A stretch of DNA of 64,000 nucleotides. Source: CATOSD01 sp034422735. GTDB taxonomy: Bacteria > Chloroflexota > Dehalococcoidia > Lucifugimonadales > CATOSD01. The notes below the pieces were generated by a model. That model was not told the DNA's origin, ran no database searches, and was given only the letters and a program-made list of their open reading frames with translations. Position 1 is the stretch's first letter. Every line of letters begins with the position of its first letter. Location of the stretch: positions 4,862-68,861 of the forward strand of contig DAOUJL010000083.1 of the NCBI GenBank assembly GCA_034422735.1, in the 5' to 3' direction. The translations under genes were made by a program, and so were the position numbers. Shown here one piece after another: positions 8,766 through 17,612 of the stretch.

Positions 8766-9044
8766 TTAGAATCCTTCAGCGAGAATTGTAAGCTATCCTA
8801 AATCTAAGTTCGCCGGGTGGCCCTGTCAAGCCGTGCGCGGCGGCGGAATGATGGGGACTACCGTGGGATGTTGACGACAGGGCTCGACAACGTGAAGTTC
8901 GCCGACCGTCTTCCAGTCTTGGAGTGGGCGTAGCTGTTCCGGGAGGATCCGGCTGAACCGTTACTGAAGTTGCTACAATGCGCGACAAAACCTGTAACAT
9001 ACTGTCCTGTCCGCTCAGTACAGTATCGGAAAGGATCGCCGCTC
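8766..9044. other. Divergent spacer between lgt and a secreted metalloprotease
   Basis: About 280 bp with no gene. A possible -10 (TACAAT at 8974-8979) precedes the plus-strand gene, without a good -35. Base composition drops from here through about 12.4 kb. Confidence 0.35.
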
Positions 9045-10592
9045 ATGCAGAGAGAGCATCTGAAGTATTGGTTGGCCGCAGCATTAATCGTCGCTCTTGT
9101 CATCGCTGGAAACCGGCTATTTGCTGAGCGTATTGCCGCGCAGGAAGAACCCGAAGGCGACTTCGTTGTTAAGTTTGAAGAATTCCCGCCAGACTGCACC
9201 AAGCCAGGTTTCTCAGGCTATCCTGAGTGCTGGACTGCAACCCCGACCAGAACTCCACCCACAAAGGTTCCAACTGCGACGTATACCCCGCGTCCAAAGC
9301 CCACAGCGACCTATACGCCGGTTCCAACTCCTACTAAGTCTCCACCTCCGACACCGACCTCGACACGACCCAAGCCGATTGTCGAACCCACACCAACTGA
9401 CACGCCCACTGACACTCCGACACCGACAAACACAGCTACCTCCAATGGCGACGACGATGATGACAGCGGGAACAATGGAGGGAACAACGGCGGCAATAAT
9501 GGTGGGAACAATAGCGGCACAACTGTATCTGTTCCGACCGCGACATTTACGCCAACGCCGACACCTACACCAATACCCGTAGCCTTTGACTTCGAGCTTA
9601 CAGCGCTAGGCGATGAGCCTGATTTAGTCAATTGGACGATACTGCACCGAGAGCGCGTTAAGTTGGAAGTATGGGGGCAGGGAGTAAACCCACCAAAGGC
9701 TGAAGACTACGAATTTCAGCTAGTGCTTAACTCGGGAACGACAGGCTTCTACTACGATAAGAATAGTGACGGGGCGTGTGGCAGGCTAATTGGCGACGCG
9801 ACCGCGTGGCTTACGGACTGGTTTTCTGTAGGATCGGGTGCGCGTATGCCCTGGTTAGTACGTTGCGATCTAGGTGAAGCCTATAATCAGGGAATTACTG
9901 TAAGAGCTCGTGTAAAGAACAGCTACAGCTCTACGACTCTAGGGACATCCGGCTATCTAGGAATGGCTTGGCATAGCATAGAGTTTCCTCTTACCTACGC
10001 TATCGAGCGTAGTACGTTGGCTGTTGAAGCGCCTCCATCGGACTTAGGTTTAAAGCTTAGAGATCGTCCTGCAATCGAGGCGGCTAGAGAAGTGCTACCT
10101 ACTCAGATTGATGCAGCTGCAAGAGCTTGGAATAATGCGGCTGGTCAGACTGTTTTCGTTCCACACTCGCAGATGCCTAGCAAGTCCTTGCGAGTAACAG
10201 TCAAAGGGTACTGGGCGAACTTTGTGCCAGAAGGATGTACACAAAGGGACGTAGCTTGTGTACAGAGTAATGACTACAGTGAGCCTCACTTGACGGAGCA
10301 GACGGTGTGGGTGAGATTCCCACCAGCTCTTGTTAGTGAAACTGGTGAGTTGCCTAAATGGACAAATAATTATACGCTTGCGAAGGACGTTAAGCGCCGA
10401 AAGATCTATTACCACATGCCTTCCGTCTTAAGGCATGAGATCGGACACACTTTCCGGTTAGGCCACGCAGCTATTGGAAATAACATGGGAGAGGTTTGGG
10501 TTGATTCACCTGTCCCCTATCTTACCTTGGTTGACAAGTGGGGTATTCAGAGACTTCTCAGTACTCATGATAATCGAGGGCACAGCCATTAG
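9045..10592 (+). CDS. Secreted metzincin-like zinc protease with Thr-Pro-rich stalk
   Basis: A 515-aa protein: an N-terminal membrane/signal segment (WLAAALIVALVIAGNRLF), a TPTPT-type stalk at roughly residues 60-190 that includes a GNNGGNN stretch, then a globular region. The C-terminus has HEIGHTFRLGH at 464-474, the HExxHxxxxxH zinc motif of metzincins, with Arg where Gly is usual. Met in NNMGEV could be a Met-turn. ATG 9045 has AAGGAT upstream and begins the signal segment. It is lower in GC than its surroundings and is followed 17 bp later by a lipoprotein gene, suggesting a transferred pair. The substrate is unknown. Confidence 0.72.
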   Translation: MQREHLKYWLAAALIVALVIAGNRLFAERIAAQEEPEGDFVVKFEEFPPDCTKPGFSGYPECWTATPTRTPPTKVPTATYTPRPKPTATYTPVPTPTKSPPPTPTSTRPKPIVEPTPTDTPTDTPTPTNTATSNGDDDDDSGNNGGNNGGNNGGNNSGTTVSVPTATFTPTPTPTPIPVAFDFELTALGDEPDLVNWTILHRERVKLEVWGQGVNPPKAEDYEFQLVLNSGTTGFYYDKNSDGACGRLIGDATAWLTDWFSVGSGARMPWLVRCDLGEAYNQGITVRARVKNSYSSTTLGTSGYLGMAWHSIEFPLTYAIERSTLAVEAPPSDLGLKLRDRPAIEAAREVLPTQIDAAARAWNNAAGQTVFVPHSQMPSKSLRVTVKGYWANFVPEGCTQRDVACVQSNDYSEPHLTEQTVWVRFPPALVSETGELPKWTNNYTLAKDVKRRKIYYHMPSVLRHEIGHTFRLGHAAIGNNMGEVWVDSPVPYLTLVDKWGIQRLLSTHDNRGHSH

Positions 10593-10609
10593 GCACGTCG
10601 GAGGTAGGT

Positions 10610-12436
10610 ATGTTCAAGGGTAATCTGATCGATAGAGCTAAGTGGCTATTTGTAGGCATACTGTTCTTGTTCGCTGTAGGATGTTCAGTCTCAGATAATG
10701 TAGTCTCAGAACCGAGCAGCACTCCAACAGAGAAAACTGATTCTCGACGTGTAGCACCGTCTATGGGATCTTCACCCTTTCAAGGACACTTCGGGAAGGC
10801 TACAGCTTCACTGGAGGAACGGATTTTCATAGCGGAAGTTGTCGTCAAGGCGCGTTTGTTGACTGCCGGACAAGACGTTCTGAACTTTCGGGCTGTGTCT
10901 TACTTGAAGGGCACAGGGCCTACTGAGTTTACTGTTAGGGCTGTGACTGAAGGCCGCAATACCCAATGGGACAACCAGGACGCCATCTTATTCCTGGAAG
11001 ATTACTCTCAGGGGCCTGAAACCTTCACATTCATCGACACCACAGAATGGGACTATATGTGGGAAGGCTACTCGCCCACTGAGTACACAGGCGACCTGCC
11101 AGAGGGCTACACGCCTGGGCGAGACAACCCGGTCTGGCTTCCAGTTGATCCTCCAAGGTCTCTGGTGTCGAACGCCGCTCAGTCATCAGATTCATCAGCG
11201 AACATTCGGATAACGTCTGAGCTTGGACGTTCAGGGGATCGTGTCAAGGTTACTCAACAGAAACTAGAATCCCAAGTTCAATGGATTGCCGGAACCACCC
11301 CTGCAAGAGAGGGGGAATCGGCAGCTCAGCGATCCGCTGATCCTGAAACTCATCGCAAGTGCGTTATAGCGGCTTTAGAGATCATTCGAGACGTTCGAGA
11401 CGCTGAAATCTATCTTGATGAGGATCTTCTTCCCGTTGACGGTGGCAGTATCACGCTGAAATCTGGTCTTCCTGAAGACTCCATACTACTAGACTTCAGC
11501 GATGAGCCAGCAGGGGGCTATATACCTCATGTGTTTCATGGGTCAGATGCGCATTTGTTTAAGTCTTACTTGATGGAAACCGGCGATAAATCCAGAGTGT
11601 ACTTCGAAGACAAGATCGTCACAGCCCGACCTCTTCCGGCTGGCAACTACGTTATGAACAAGTCCTCTCGACCCCATTGGTTAGAGCCATGCCGGTTTCG
11701 ATCAGATGAAATGTACATGGTTCACAACGTAAGAGTCGTAGCTCCAAACAACGTGCTTTACGAATCGTTCTTCGATCCCGGCCTCATACCAGAGGGGATC
11801 GGATACTCTTCAGACGGCGGTGTGCTTAAAGCAGGAAGCTCCTCTTCCAAGACGATTGAGATCGCAAAGATTGTCTCGCGAAGCGGGCAAGTCCAGATTA
11901 CTGTCAATTCCGTTGAAGCTCTGGACAGAACTGTTATGGACTTCATCGACCTGGACGGGTCTGTAACGCTGTCTCTGAATTCGGCCAACGCGACCAGCTC
12001 TAATGCAGTCCTGACGTGGGATGTATCCTCTCAGCCCTGGCAAGACGGGGACAAGCTCATGCTTCGAATCACGCGAATACTGCCGTCCCCTATATTGGAT
12101 GCACAGTTGACAGTCCAGGGCTTCAGTCCACAAGAGCCAGGATACTTCAGAGATCTTACTGGCAATCTGGAGCCTGGGGAGTTTCAGTTTAACGGTTCAA
12201 CTATCAGAATATCCAGCTTCTACTGGCTGCGCGGAACTCTGAGATTCCTGACCGAGAATCACGCTGACCTCACAGGGCACGTCATTCTAGTACTGGATTC
12301 TGACGGCGCGAAAGTCTTAGAGCTCGCCATCGACGACGCGCAGGTCTTAGTCGCGGGCAGCAACTACGCATGGAACGTTCCTCGACCTTGGGACGCAGGC
12401 GATGTTCTCAGGATGATTATTCAGTATCGGACCTAA
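10610..12436 (+). CDS. Large lipoprotein of unknown function
   Basis: A 608-aa protein with a classic type II signal peptide (WLFVGILFLFAVGC, lipobox AVGC), so it should be lipidated by Lgt and anchored at the outer face of the membrane. GGAGGT lies 4 nt before the ATG. The mature part begins with a Ser/Thr-rich linker and then beta-rich sequence; EPGEFQFNGSTIRISSFYW near the C-terminus looks like a repeat of an Ig-like or jelly-roll unit. I do not recognise the family. It shares the low GC of the metalloprotease gene directly upstream and is probably co-transcribed with it. Confidence 0.7.
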   Translation: MFKGNLIDRAKWLFVGILFLFAVGCSVSDNVVSEPSSTPTEKTDSRRVAPSMGSSPFQGHFGKATASLEERIFIAEVVVKARLLTAGQDVLNFRAVSYLKGTGPTEFTVRAVTEGRNTQWDNQDAILFLEDYSQGPETFTFIDTTEWDYMWEGYSPTEYTGDLPEGYTPGRDNPVWLPVDPPRSLVSNAAQSSDSSANIRITSELGRSGDRVKVTQQKLESQVQWIAGTTPAREGESAAQRSADPETHRKCVIAALEIIRDVRDAEIYLDEDLLPVDGGSITLKSGLPEDSILLDFSDEPAGGYIPHVFHGSDAHLFKSYLMETGDKSRVYFEDKIVTARPLPAGNYVMNKSSRPHWLEPCRFRSDEMYMVHNVRVVAPNNVLYESFFDPGLIPEGIGYSSDGGVLKAGSSSSKTIEIAKIVSRSGQVQITVNSVEALDRTVMDFIDLDGSVTLSLNSANATSSNAVLTWDVSSQPWQDGDKLMLRITRILPSPILDAQLTVQGFSPQEPGYFRDLTGNLEPGEFQFNGSTIRISSFYWLRGTLRFLTENHADLTGHVILVLDSDGAKVLELAIDDAQVLVAGSNYAWNVPRPWDAGDVLRMIIQYRT

Positions 12437-12939
12437 AATAAACCTGAACAGCACTTAGGGGGAGCCACTGAAAGCTTAACATCTCAGACGCAGAAGAGCC
12501 GCCAAATCGTCAGTTACCACACTTCACGATTCGACGGCCCTAAACCAAAAGGGGGAAACCTAATGGCTGCAGCGCAGTCTAACCTAGCGCATACCTTCAT
12601 GCAAGCGACACACACCCCTCACCCACTCCGACCCATCCGCTCCCCCGCACCCCGAAAATTCCGTCACTTTCCCGCGCCACCCGTTCCCCAGCCCTGCCCC
12701 ACCCAAACCCCGCCAACACCCCGCTCCGTCCCCATTCATGCGCCGTTTCTTCCCACAAATCCGCCCCCACTCCGCAATTTCGCCGCTGCTCTTGAAGCAT
12801 ACGCATCCAAGCGCAGCCGAGGAATCCGGGCCGTTCGCGCGCCTGCGGCCTGACCCCTCTTGATTCTATAGCACGCACGTGCTATTTTCTATCCAGCAGG
12901 CGCTGTGGCAAGTGTTCAGAGGTGCCGATTGGCCAAGAG

Positions 12940-12992
12940 TCCCCTCTCCTTTGATGGGAGAGGGCTAGGGTGAGGGTGAAAATGGGGGTGAA
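12940..12992 (+). repeat. Dispersed palindromic repeat, copy 1
   Basis: CCCCTCTCCTTTGATGGGAG begins the copy: a pyrimidine arm, a GAT turn and a purine arm that pair as a hairpin. It is followed by a G-rich tail (GGGCTAGGGTGAGGGTGA) that also appears in the other copies. It probably belongs to a REP-like family. Confidence 0.8.
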
Positions 12993-13160
12993 GGCCACTG
13001 TCGTGTTCTGCCACATTCTGGGCAATACGCGTGACGAACCTCAACAACTTGGCTCACAGAAAGTGACAAGAACATCGGGCCGCCCAGCTACGGAATGTGC
13101 GGAATGTAGCAGAATCGAGCAGATTTTTTGGAGAGCCGCGCCCAAAGCCCCTTCCGCTTG

Positions 13161-13200
13161 TCCCCTCTCCCTCGATGGGAGAGGGCTAGGGTGAGGGTGA
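13161..13200 (+). repeat. Dispersed palindromic repeat, copy 2
   Basis: Nearly the same 40 bases as the copy 220 bp upstream, in the same orientation (TCCCCTCTCCCTCGATGGGA start, TAGGGTGAGGGTGA end). Confidence 0.85.
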
Positions 13201-13250
13201 CGACGCGAGCGCAGCCAGTGTGCCGCCCGTGCCGTTACTCCGCTTCGCTG

Positions 13251-13259
13251 TGCTAGAAT
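13251..13259 (+). promoter_or_regulatory. Extended -10 promoter for xerD
   Basis: TGCTAGAAT, an extended -10 element, predicts transcription from about 13266 and a leader of about 55 nt before xerD. No clear -35 is visible. Confidence 0.45.
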
Positions 13260-13284
13260 GAGACCCAGACACGAGACAGGTGAG

Positions 13285-13323
13285 ATGAAGCTGATGGCCG
13301 CAGCATCAACGGCGAAGATATGA
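13285..13323 (+). CDS. 12-codon upstream ORF coupled to xerD
   Basis: ATG 13285 is preceded by AGGTGAG and encodes MKLMAAASTAKI. Its TGA overlaps the xerD ATG as ATGA (13320-13323). Because xerD itself has a weak ribosome binding site, the short ORF may load ribosomes onto it. Confidence 0.4.
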   Translation: MKLMAAASTAKI

Positions 13324-14228
13324 GAGACAGGGTCGAAGCGTTTCTCAACTACATGACCGTGGAGCGGGGGGTCTCGCCCAACACGCAGGCCGCCTACCGC
13401 AGCGACCTGAAGCAGTTCCTGGACTTCCTGGACGAGGACCGGTTCGGGAGCGCTCCGGTCGGAGACTGGCGGCAGGTGGACGAGGCGGTGGCGGCGGCAT
13501 ACGTCGAGCGGCTGATCGAGTTGGAGTACTCCGACACTACGCGCGCGCGGAAGGTCGCCTCGCTCAAGTCGCTGTTCTCGTTCCTGGACGACGAGGGCGC
13601 GATCGAAGCCGATCCCACCGAAAACCTGAGCACGCCGCGGATAGGCAGATCGCTGCCGGAGACGCTGGCAGTCGAGGACGTGACCCGGCTGCTGGAAGAG
13701 GCGTCCACCAAGGACTCGCCCGAGGCCAAGCGGGACCTCTCGATGCTGGAGTTGCTGTACGCCAGCGGAATGCGGGTGAGCGAACTGGTGTCGCTGGACA
13801 CGGACGACGTGGACGTCGACGAGCTGTCGGTGCGGTGCTTCGGCAAAGGCGGGAAGGAGCGCGTGATCCCGATTCACTGGAGGGCGGCGAACTCGGTGGC
13901 CGAGTACGTGGAGGAGACGCGGCCCGTGCTTGAGAGCGAGCGCTCCGGTCGGGCATTGTTCCTGAACCGGCGCGGCGACCGGCTCACCCGCCAGGGCTTC
14001 TCGCTCATTCTGAAGGGGTACGCGAAGCGCGCGGGCATTACCGCGAAGATTACGCCCCATTCGCTACGCCACAGCTTCGCCACCCATCTGCTCCAGGGCG
14101 GCGCTCCGCTGCGACACGTCCAGGAGCTGCTGGGCCACGCCAGCATCTCCACGACGCAGGTGTATACTCACTTGACCAGCGAGCACGTTCGGGAGGAGTA
14201 CGACATGGCGCACCCGCGGGCGAGGTGA
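13320..14228 (+). CDS. xerD: Tyrosine recombinase XerD
   Basis: A 302-aa tyrosine recombinase that resolves chromosome dimers at dif with XerC and FtsK. The N-terminal SAM-like core-binding domain covers about 1-100. The catalytic residues are complete: Arg152 (SGMRVSEL), Lys176 (GKGGKE), His247 and Arg250 (HSLRHSF), His273 (GHASIST), Tyr282 (QVYTH). Length matches Xer proteins rather than phage integrases. XerC and XerD cannot be separated safely from sequence alone. It is followed by a small membrane protein gene and uvrC on the same strand. Confidence 0.88.
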   Translation: MRDRVEAFLNYMTVERGVSPNTQAAYRSDLKQFLDFLDEDRFGSAPVGDWRQVDEAVAAAYVERLIELEYSDTTRARKVASLKSLFSFLDDEGAIEADPTENLSTPRIGRSLPETLAVEDVTRLLEEASTKDSPEAKRDLSMLELLYASGMRVSELVSLDTDDVDVDELSVRCFGKGGKERVIPIHWRAANSVAEYVEETRPVLESERSGRALFLNRRGDRLTRQGFSLILKGYAKRAGITAKITPHSLRHSFATHLLQGGAPLRHVQELLGHASISTTQVYTHLTSEHVREEYDMAHPRAR

Positions 14229-14315
14229 ACGAGGGCCGGGTCCCTTCCCTGCCCCGCTCCAGCCCGCCGGAAACGGCGATACACACTAGACGATTCGACC
14301 CAGGAGGACACTCAG

Positions 14316-14651
14316 ATGCCCAGCAGAGGACGCAAGCGAGCCTCCAGACAGGCCCAGCTCAGCCAGAAGAAGCGCAGGGGCCGCGCCGGCGTAAACGCGC
14401 GGACTTTCGACGCCGGCCCGACGGAGCCGCGCGAGGCGCCGCAGACTGCGCCCGCGGCCAGCAGCGCTCCGGTGGCGGCAGCCGCGGTGGCCGCGCCGAC
14501 GCCCCAGGCCGCGCCGCGCCGCCAGCGAAGGCAGTCGACGCCGAACACGCCGATGGTCTATCGCTACCTGGGGCGCGAGCTGAGACAGATCGGCGTACTT
14601 GCCGCGGTGATGGCCGCGGCGCTGGTGGCGCTCTCGTTCGTGCTGGGCTAG
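14316..14651 (+). CDS. Small basic protein with C-terminal membrane anchor
   Basis: A 111-aa protein of unknown family. The first 30 residues are Lys/Arg-rich (RGRKRASRQAQLSQKKRRGR), followed by an Ala/Pro linker and one C-terminal transmembrane helix (IGVLAAVMAAALVALSFVLG), so the N-terminus is likely cytosolic. AGGAGGA lies about 8 nt before the ATG, which supports real translation. It sits between xerD and uvrC. Confidence 0.6.
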   Translation: MPSRGRKRASRQAQLSQKKRRGRAGVNARTFDAGPTEPREAPQTAPAASSAPVAAAAVAAPTPQAAPRRQRRQSTPNTPMVYRYLGRELRQIGVLAAVMAAALVALSFVLG

Positions 14652-14699
14652 GCCGCGTCGCGGTCTGGCCGTGGTGACGGCGATGCGCAGGGGCAAGCC

Positions 14700-16592
14700 T
14701 TGGTAGTCGAAGCGAAGCGGGACGAGTTCGGAGAGCGCCTGAGGGCGCTGCCGACGTCGCCCGGCGTCTACCTGTTCCACGACGGCGACGGCGCCGTGCT
14801 GTACGTCGGCAAGGCGGCCAGCCTGCGCAACCGCGTCAGCTCGTATTTCGGGAGCACGCCCAACCTGGTGCCCAAGGTCCGCAACATGATGCGCAGGGTC
14901 GAGGACTTCGAGTTCATAGTCACGGAGTCCGAGCAGGAGGCGCTGATCCTGGAGTGCAATCTCATCAAGGAGCGCCAGCCCCAGTACAACGCGCGTCTGA
15001 AGGACGACAAGAGCTACCCGTTCATCAAGATCGACATGTCGGAGGACTTTCCGCAGGTGTACGTCACGCGGAAGGTGCCCAACGACGGCTCGCGCTACTT
15101 CGGGCCGTTCGCCAGCGCGAGCAGCGTGCGGCGCACGCTCAACCTGCTGAAGAAGCTGTTCCCGTACCGCTCATGCACCAAGACCATCACAGGCGACGAC
15201 CCGCGCCCGTGCCTCGACTTCTACATCCACCGCTGTGTTGGCCCGTGCATCGGCGCGGTCGACCGGGAGCAGTACGCCGAGATCATCGACCAGGTGGTGC
15301 TGTTCCTGGAGGGCAGGACCAATCGCGTCGTCAAGTCGATAAGCCGGCGCATGGAGGAGGCGGCGGACGGCCTGGAGTTCGAGCGGGCCGCCGTGCTGCG
15401 CGACCAGTTGAGGGCTATCGAGAGGGTCAATGAGGGCCAGAAGGTGCTCAACCTCAGCTCGGAGAACCTGGACGTCATAGCGCTGGCCCCGTCCGAGAGC
15501 GAGGCGTGGGTGGAGGTATTCTTCGTCCGGCACGGCAAGCTCATCGGGCGCGACAACTTCATCATGGCAGGCACGCAGGACGACACGCCCGGCGACATTC
15601 TCACGGCGTTCGTCCAGCAGTTCTACGACGCGACGCCCTACGTGCCGCCGCGCATCCTGGTGCAGCACACGCTCGACGACGCCGAACCGATAGCGGAGTG
15701 GCTGCGGCAGAAGCGCGGCAGCCGGGTGCGCGTCTACACGCCGCAGCGAGGCCAGAAGCGCCGGCTGATGGAGATGGTGTCGGAGAACGCCCGCCAGGGG
15801 CTGGACCACCTGGAGGTGCGGCGGGCGTCCGACAGCGCGAAGCTGCACGCCGGGCTGTCGGAGCTCCAGGAGGCGCTGAGCCTGCCCGAGCCTCCGCGAC
15901 GCATCGAGTGCTACGACATCTCCAACATCCAGGGCACCAACGCGGTGGGCAGCATGGTGGTGTTCGAGGACGGCCGCTCCGCGCCGTCCCAGTACCGGCG
16001 GTTCAGGATCAAGACCGTCGAGGGCGTGGACGACTACGCGATGATGCGGGAGATGCTGACGCGGCGGTTCAAGCGTCTCGCCGATGCCCGGAACGCGGCG
16101 AACGGTTCCGAGAACCGCGCAAATGAAGCGGACGACAAGCCCGGCGACGGTGGCGGCTCATGGGGCGTCGCGCCGGACCTGGCGCTGATCGACGGGGGCA
16201 AGGGTCACCTGGGAGCGGCGCTGCAGGTGTTCCTGGAACTGGGCATAGACTTCGTGCCGCTGGCGAGCCTGGCAAAGGAGAACGAGGAGCTGTTCGTGCC
16301 CCACGTCCAGGAGGGGATCATGCTGCCCCGAGATTCCCAGGGCCTGTACCTCGTGCAGCGCGCCCGGGACGAGGCGCACCGTTTCGCCATCACGTATCAC
16401 CGGCAGCGCAGATCGCGAAAGGGCGCCGAGTCCATCATCGACCAGGTGCCCGGAATCGGGCCGAAACGCCGCCGGATGCTCATCCGGCAGTTCGGCTCCA
16501 CCAAGGGCATCAGGGAGGCCACGGTGGAGCAGATTGCCGCCGCGCCCGGCATGACGCTGAAGCTCGCCAAGCGGGTCAAGAGCTACCTCTAG
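14700..16592 (+). CDS. uvrC: Excinuclease ABC subunit C
   Basis: A 630-aa nuclease that makes both incisions in nucleotide excision repair with UvrAB. Domains in order: GIY-YIG nuclease (SPGVYLFHDGDG, VLYVGKA, about 18-95), a cysteine-containing segment (RPCLDFYIHRCVGPCIG), the UVR helical hairpin that binds UvrB, the RNase H-like endonuclease (ECYDISNIQGTNAVGSMVVF; LALIDGGKGHL), and a C-terminal double helix-hairpin-helix (VPGIGPKRRRMLIRQFGS). The start is TTG with GGGG upstream. A Gly/Asn/Asp-rich loop near 465-485 is an ordinary linker insertion. Confidence 0.96.
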   Translation: MVVEAKRDEFGERLRALPTSPGVYLFHDGDGAVLYVGKAASLRNRVSSYFGSTPNLVPKVRNMMRRVEDFEFIVTESEQEALILECNLIKERQPQYNARLKDDKSYPFIKIDMSEDFPQVYVTRKVPNDGSRYFGPFASASSVRRTLNLLKKLFPYRSCTKTITGDDPRPCLDFYIHRCVGPCIGAVDREQYAEIIDQVVLFLEGRTNRVVKSISRRMEEAADGLEFERAAVLRDQLRAIERVNEGQKVLNLSSENLDVIALAPSESEAWVEVFFVRHGKLIGRDNFIMAGTQDDTPGDILTAFVQQFYDATPYVPPRILVQHTLDDAEPIAEWLRQKRGSRVRVYTPQRGQKRRLMEMVSENARQGLDHLEVRRASDSAKLHAGLSELQEALSLPEPPRRIECYDISNIQGTNAVGSMVVFEDGRSAPSQYRRFRIKTVEGVDDYAMMREMLTRRFKRLADARNAANGSENRANEADDKPGDGGGSWGVAPDLALIDGGKGHLGAALQVFLELGIDFVPLASLAKENEELFVPHVQEGIMLPRDSQGLYLVQRARDEAHRFAITYHRQRRSRKGAESIIDQVPGIGPKRRRMLIRQFGSTKGIREATVEQIAAAPGMTLKLAKRVKSYL

Positions 16593-16712
16593 GCCTGCCT
16601 GGACTCCGCTTTTCGCTAAAGCTAGGTTCCATTCGCCTTGCTACACCGAGTTGCGCACCCCTGTACACAGGCGTTCCGGTTTACTTTACGTCTTGGTTAG
16701 CTTATGGCGGGC

Positions 16713-17591
16713 CTAGCTTCCCTCGGGTCTCTCGGAGTTGCCGCCTGCGCCCGTGTTTCCGGCCATCCGGGCGAACGGGCCCAGCAGATTGGTGAACTCC
16801 ATCGGGAAGATGAACTTGGTGGACGGACTGCTGCCCAACTGCTTGAGCGTGTCGAAGTACTGAAGGCTCAGGGTATTAACGTCGACGTTCTGGGCCACGC
16901 CGTAGACTTTGTCCAGCGCCAGGCTGAAGCCTTCCGCGCGCAGGACGGCGGCCTGCTGGTCTCCCTCGGCGGAGAGTATCTCGGCCTGGCGCTCGCCCTC
17001 GGCGCGCAGGATTGCGGCCTGCTTCTCGCCTTCGGCGACGGTTATGGCCGCTTCCCGCGTGCCCTCGGCCTCCGTCACGGCGGCGCGGCGGAAGCGTTCG
17101 GCGGACATCTGCCGGTTCATCGCGTCCTGGATATCGCGGGCGGGCTCCACCTCGCGAATCTCTACCTGCGTGACCTTGATGCCCCAGCGCTCGGTCACCT
17201 CGTCCAGCTTCTGGCGCAGCAGTTCGTTGATGCGGTCCCGTTGGGACAACACGTCGTCGAGCGGGATTTCGCCGATTACCGCTCGGAGCGTCGTGGTAGC
17301 TATGCCGATTACCGCGCTGCGGTAGTCGACAACCTCCATGATCGCCCTGTCCGCGTCGGACTCCATGACGCGCATGTAGACCAGGAAGTCGATGTCGATG
17401 GGCGCGTTGTCCCGCGTGATGTTGGTCTGGCGGGGGATGTCGATTACGGCCTCGCGCAGGTCGATTCGCTGGTAGGTGACGAAGGGCCAGAACATCACCT
17501 TCAGACCCGGTGGTTTCAGCCCTGAGAACTTGCCGAGCCAGAAGACGGCCAGACGCTCGTACTGCTTGACGATGGTTATGTATGGTATCAA
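16713..17591 (-). CDS. SPFH/stomatin-family protein
   Basis: A 292-aa band-7 protein. The SPFH core starts at VKQYERLAVFWLGKFSGLKPPG, followed by an Ala/Glu-rich coiled coil with repeated AEGE/RAEG units (about 175-235). The N-terminus lacks the usual transmembrane segment, so membrane association may rely on NfeD or a hairpin. The start is TTG with GAGGAGA upstream. It follows nfeD by 21 bp; NfeD-stomatin pairs are a classic bacterial operon linked to membrane microdomains and membrane-protein quality control. Confidence 0.9.
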   Translation of the reverse strand: MIPYITIVKQYERLAVFWLGKFSGLKPPGLKVMFWPFVTYQRIDLREAVIDIPRQTNITRDNAPIDIDFLVYMRVMESDADRAIMEVVDYRSAVIGIATTTLRAVIGEIPLDDVLSQRDRINELLRQKLDEVTERWGIKVTQVEIREVEPARDIQDAMNRQMSAERFRRAAVTEAEGTREAAITVAEGEKQAAILRAEGERQAEILSAEGDQQAAVLRAEGFSLALDKVYGVAQNVDVNTLSLQYFDTLKQLGSSPSTKFIFPMEFTNLLGPFARMAGNTGAGGNSERPEGS

Positions 17592-17612
17592 GTGGTTCTC
17601 CTCTTGACTGGC

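Larger units (their letters stand above)
12437..13250. other. About 0.8-kb non-coding region with two palindromic repeats
   Basis: The only long ORF (12563-12853) is a Pro-rich artefact of a C-rich strand. The region contains two copies of the dispersed repeat described separately, and otherwise I see no gene or RNA. Confidence 0.5.

Noticed and set aside
9240..9580. ACACCGAC-type repetition that might look like a repeat array
   Set aside because: It is the codon-level repetition of a Thr-Pro-rich stalk in the metalloprotease gene.
12563..12853. A Pro-rich 96-aa ORF with a purine-rich stretch before the ATG
   Set aside because: The composition follows a C-rich strand and there is no protein-like pattern; translation cannot be excluded but is not supported.
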